Assembly: GCF_037948395.1 (NCBI RefSeq)
Contig: NZ_CP149940.1
Span: 1,736,001-1,800,000 of the forward strand
Direction: 5' to 3'
Source: Serratia nevei
GTDB lineage: Bacteria; Pseudomonadota; Gammaproteobacteria; Enterobacterales; Enterobacteriaceae
DNA: 64,000 nt
Below the pieces are notes generated by a model. That model ran no database searches. It was not told the DNA's origin and saw only the letters and a list, made by a program, of their open reading frames with translations. Position numbers and translations under genes: made by a program. Below are positions 63,710-64,000 of this stretch, in pieces; position 1 is the first letter of the stretch; every line of letters begins with the position of its first letter.

Positions 63710-63892
63710 ATGGACCACCGTTTACTCGAAATCGTTGCCTGCCCGGTATGCAACGGCAAACTCTATTTCAATAAAGAAAACCAGGAACTGGTGTGCAAAG
63801 CGGACGGGTTGGCTTACCCCCTGCGCGACGGCATTCCGGTGCTGTTGGAAAATGAAGCGCGTGCGCTGTCGCTGGATGAGAAACACGCATGA
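63710..63892 (+). CDS. ycaR: Trm112-like protein YcaR (UPF0434)
   Basis: The 60-residue protein starts [20 protein letters not shown] with a CxxC pair (Cys11 and Cys14) and ends ALSLDEKHA. It is similar to Trm112, a zinc-binding activator of methyltransferases in eukaryotes; the bacterial role is not established. GGAGG (63701-63705) precedes ATG 63710. It overlaps kdsB by four bases (ATGA), as in E. coli, so the two are coupled. Confidence 0.95.
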   Translation: MDHRLLEIVACPVCNGKLYFNKENQELVCKADGLAYPLRDGIPVLLENEARALSLDEKHA

Positions 63893-64000
63893 GTTTTATC
63901 GCTATTATTCCCGCCCGCTACGCCTCGACCCGTTTGCCGGGTAAACCGCTGGCCGATATTCACGGCAAGCCGATGGTGGTACACGTCATGGAGCGCGCCC
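63889..64000 (+). CDS. kdsB: 3-deoxy-manno-octulosonate cytidylyltransferase, N-terminal part (cut by window end)
   Basis: KdsB activates Kdo with CTP to CMP-Kdo for LPS inner core synthesis. The first 37 codons are visible. [20 protein letters not shown] is the family N terminus with the nucleotide-binding [13 protein letters not shown] motif, followed by [14 protein letters not shown]. The gene runs past the window. It starts inside the ycaR stop (ATGA). Confidence 0.96.
   Translation, partial: MSFIAIIPARYASTRLPGKPLADIHGKPMVVHVMERA

Overview
The window looks like a chromosomal segment of a high-GC enterobacterium, most likely Serratia (S. marcescens group). Gene order follows the E. coli K-12 region from amiD to kdsB almost gene for gene: amiD-ybjS-ybjT-ltaE-poxB-hcr-hcp-lysO-ybjD-ybjX-macAB-cspD-clpSA-infA-aat-cydCD-trxB-lrp-ftsK-lolA-rarA-serS-ycaD-pflAB-focA-ycaO-serC-aroA-cmk-rpsA-ihfB-ycaI(comEC)-msbA-lpxK-ycaQ-ycaR-kdsB. 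Protein lengths and catalytic residues match those families closely. The genus is inferred from general protein similarity and base composition; no rRNA or other decisive marker lies in the window.

Layout. 1-3.3 kb: end of amiD, the Rossmann-fold genes ybjS and ybjT, and a small DUF1294 membrane protein. 3.3-6.5 kb: an accessory sugar module (RpiR/MurR-type regulator, divergent PTS EIICB and NanE epimerase). 6.5-13.4 kb: leftward ltaE, poxB, hcr, hcp and lysO, with an NsrR-like site before hcp. 13.5-19.4 kb: ybjD, ybjX and the macAB efflux operon. 19.5-23.1 kb: cspD, clpSA and infA. 23.2-30.3 kb: leftward aat, cydCD and trxB, with a GST gene and a LysR regulator inserted between cydD and trxB. 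31-40.5 kb: lrp, ftsK, lolA, rarA, serS and ycaD, with a DUF1801 gene. 40.6-47 kb: anaerobic pyruvate metabolism (pflA, pflB, focA) and ycaO. 47-54.2 kb: a type II asparaginase, serC-aroA, cmk, rpsA, ihfB. 54.4-59.5 kb: comEC, msbA, lpxK. 59.5-64 kb: a 2-oxoadipate decarboxylase-family gene, two cold-shock genes, ycaQ, and ycaR-kdsB, cut by the window end.

Themes. Several genes serve envelope building (lolA, msbA, lpxK, kdsB, amiD), translation (infA, serS, aat, rpsA, cmk), and anaerobic or nitrosative physiology (hcp-hcr, pfl-focA, cydCD, poxB). Relative to the E. coli K-12 order as I recall it, aqpZ, serW, dmsABC, ycaP and ycaL are not at their expected places. The PTS-nanE-rpiR module, the GST-LysR pair, the asparaginase, the DUF1801 gene, the HglS/YdcJ homologue and the two csp genes are extra or relocated.

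I found no insertion sequence, prophage, CRISPR array, rRNA or tRNA. The more unusual signals are small: a possible 17-codon minicistron that links comEC to msbA, an apparent AUC start for comEC, a nested hairpin downstream of infA, a GTTAAC palindrome before serC, paired operator-like repeats before the PTS gene, a consensus CRP palindrome before ycaR-kdsB, and a divergent cold-shock paralogue.
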